This document shows, piece after piece, positions 5,063-5,792 of a stretch of 5,792 bases of DNA (positions within the stretch are counted from its first letter, which is position 1; every line of letters starts with the position of its first letter). Source of the DNA: Haloarculaceae archaeon. GTDB taxonomy: Archaea; Halobacteriota; Halobacteria; Halobacteriales; Haloarculaceae. The stretch is from NCBI GenBank assembly GCA_018609945.1, contig JAHENO010000322.1, positions 1 through 5,792 of the forward strand, in the 5' to 3' direction. The position numbers and the translations under genes are program-made. A model generated the notes under the pieces. The model did not search any database. It was not told the DNA's origin and saw only the letters and a program-made list of their open reading frames with translations.

Positions 5063-5792
5063 CTACAGCACGCGGTTCTGCATCCGCTCGGGCGCACCGT
5101 CGGCGAACGCCTCGTAGTTCTCGACGAAGATGTCGGCGATCCGGTCGGACATTCGGGGTGAGGCGCCGCCGTTGTGCGGGGTCAGGATGACGTTCGAGAG
5201 GTCCCACAGCGTCGACTCGGCGGGGAGCGGTTCGGTAGCGAAGACATCCAGTGCGGCGCCGCGGATGCCACGCTGCTGGAGTTCGGTCACCAGCGCGTCC
5301 TCGTCGACCACTGGTCCGCGGGCGACGTTGACGAGGACGGCGTCGTCAGCCATCAGCCCGAGTTGTTCGCGCCCGATCAGGCCCTCGGTCTCCTCGGTCA
5401 GGGGACAGGCGAGGAGCACGTAGTCGGATTCGAGCAACACGGCGGACAGGTCCTCGGGTCCGTGCACGGTGTCGACGGCCGCGACGTCGTCCGAGGGATC
5501 GGATTTGGTCCCGACGACGTCCATCCCGACCGCAGCCGCGAGTTCGGCGGTCCGTCGTCCGATGGCACCCAGCCCGACGATACCGAGGGTCTTCTCGGCG
5601 AGTTCCCCGCCGGTGAACCGCTCCCAGACGCCGCGCTCGCGCATGGTGATAGCCTCGTCGAGGCGGCGCTCGAAGGCGAGCATGTACCCCAGGACCTGCT
5701 CGGCAACGGGCTGGGCGTGTGCGCCCGCCGCGGTCGTCAGCAGGACGTCGCGGTCCCGGAGCGCCTCGAGGTCGATCATGTCGACGCCGGCA
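5063..5792 (-). CDS. NAD(P)-dependent D-2-hydroxyacid dehydrogenase, N-terminus cut by right edge
   Basis: 242 residues are visible, numbered from the first whole codon (5791-5789). The frame opens AGVDMID, an internal motif of this family just before the cofactor domain, so the ATG at 5779 is not the real start and perhaps 70-80 residues lie beyond the edge. Seen directly: the Rossmann loop GLGAIG at 73-78, the catalytic Arg158 (NVARGPVVDE), Glu187 (DVFATEP) and His206 (TPHNGG). Spacing and order match the D-isomer family. Family knowledge: cytoplasmic enzymes that interconvert 2-oxoacids and D-2-hydroxyacids (lactate, glycerate, glyoxylate/hydroxypyruvate, phosphoglycerate types). No ACT or other serine-regulation domain follows, so classic phosphoglycerate dehydrogenase is unlikely. 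The second strand of the Rossmann fold ends VVGTKSD (92-98), lacking the usual NAD-selecting Asp, which hints at NADPH use. The VOC gene follows after 68 bp; its promoter suggests only a loose link. Confidence 0.92.
   Translation of the reverse strand, partial: AGVDMIDLEALRDRDVLLTTAAGAHAQPVAEQVLGYMLAFERRLDEAITMRERGVWERFTGGELAEKTLGIVGLGAIGRRTAELAAAVGMDVVGTKSDPSDDVAAVDTVHGPEDLSAVLLESDYVLLACPLTEETEGLIGREQLGLMADDAVLVNVARGPVVDEDALVTELQQRGIRGAALDVFATEPLPAESTLWDLSNVILTPHNGGASPRMSDRIADIFVENYEAFADGAPERMQNRVL

Noticed and set aside
4995..5207. N-terminal extension of the VOC gene to an upstream ATG at 5207
   Set aside because: The extra 71 residues are Arg-rich and unlike the family, they overlap the end of the dehydrogenase gene on the same strand, and the TATA-like box at 5016-5027 points to a start at 4994.

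Overview
This window reads as chromosomal DNA of an extremely halophilic archaeon (Halobacteria). The coding regions at both ends are GC-rich (44 of 60 bases in 1201-1260, 39 of 60 in 4741-4800) and strongly biased to G/C in third codon positions. The proteins are rich in Asp and Glu. Two genes have a TATA-like box about 27-32 bp before the ATG and no Shine-Dalgarno motif, as expected for leaderless or near-leaderless haloarchaeal transcripts. One protein carries a textbook twin-arginine signal, the main export route in haloarchaea. I cannot name a genus.

Layout, left to right. (1) Positions 1-223, + strand: the C-terminal third of an ITPase/HAM1-type (RdgB) nucleotide pyrophosphatase, cut by the left edge. 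(2) Positions 340-2379, + strand: a complete 679-residue protein in which the E1-alpha and E1-beta subunits of a thiamine-diphosphate 2-oxoacid (or acetoin) dehydrogenase are fused. A strong TATA box lies at 303-312. (3) Positions 2380-4472: an AT-richer segment holding one minus-strand gene (2505-4151). It encodes a Tat-exported protein with exactly seven ~51-residue repeats, most simply a seven-bladed beta-propeller outside the cell, then an acidic/Ser/Thr/Gly linker and three C-terminal membrane helices. Gene-poor DNA follows at 4152-4472. (4) Positions 4473-4994, minus strand: a small vicinal-oxygen-chelate (glyoxalase/dioxygenase superfamily) protein with its own promoter. (5) Positions 5063-5792, minus strand: most of an NAD(P)-dependent D-2-hydroxyacid dehydrogenase, cut by the right edge.

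The two flanks look like ordinary haloarchaeal metabolic genes: nucleotide-pool cleaning, 2-oxoacid oxidation, 2-hydroxyacid/2-oxoacid interconversion and a small metalloenzyme. The middle segment looks like an accessory insertion. Its base composition differs, and a near-identical 15-base direct repeat occurs at the 3' end of the E1 gene and just beyond the 5' end of the propeller gene. The propeller gene also contains two blade-coding stretches matching at 73 of 74 bases, a sign of recent duplication or gene conversion.

I see no rRNA, tRNA, CRISPR array, transposase or clear new multi-gene system. The most unusual items are the fused E1 without E2/E3 neighbours and the membrane-anchored, Tat-exported seven-repeat surface protein.
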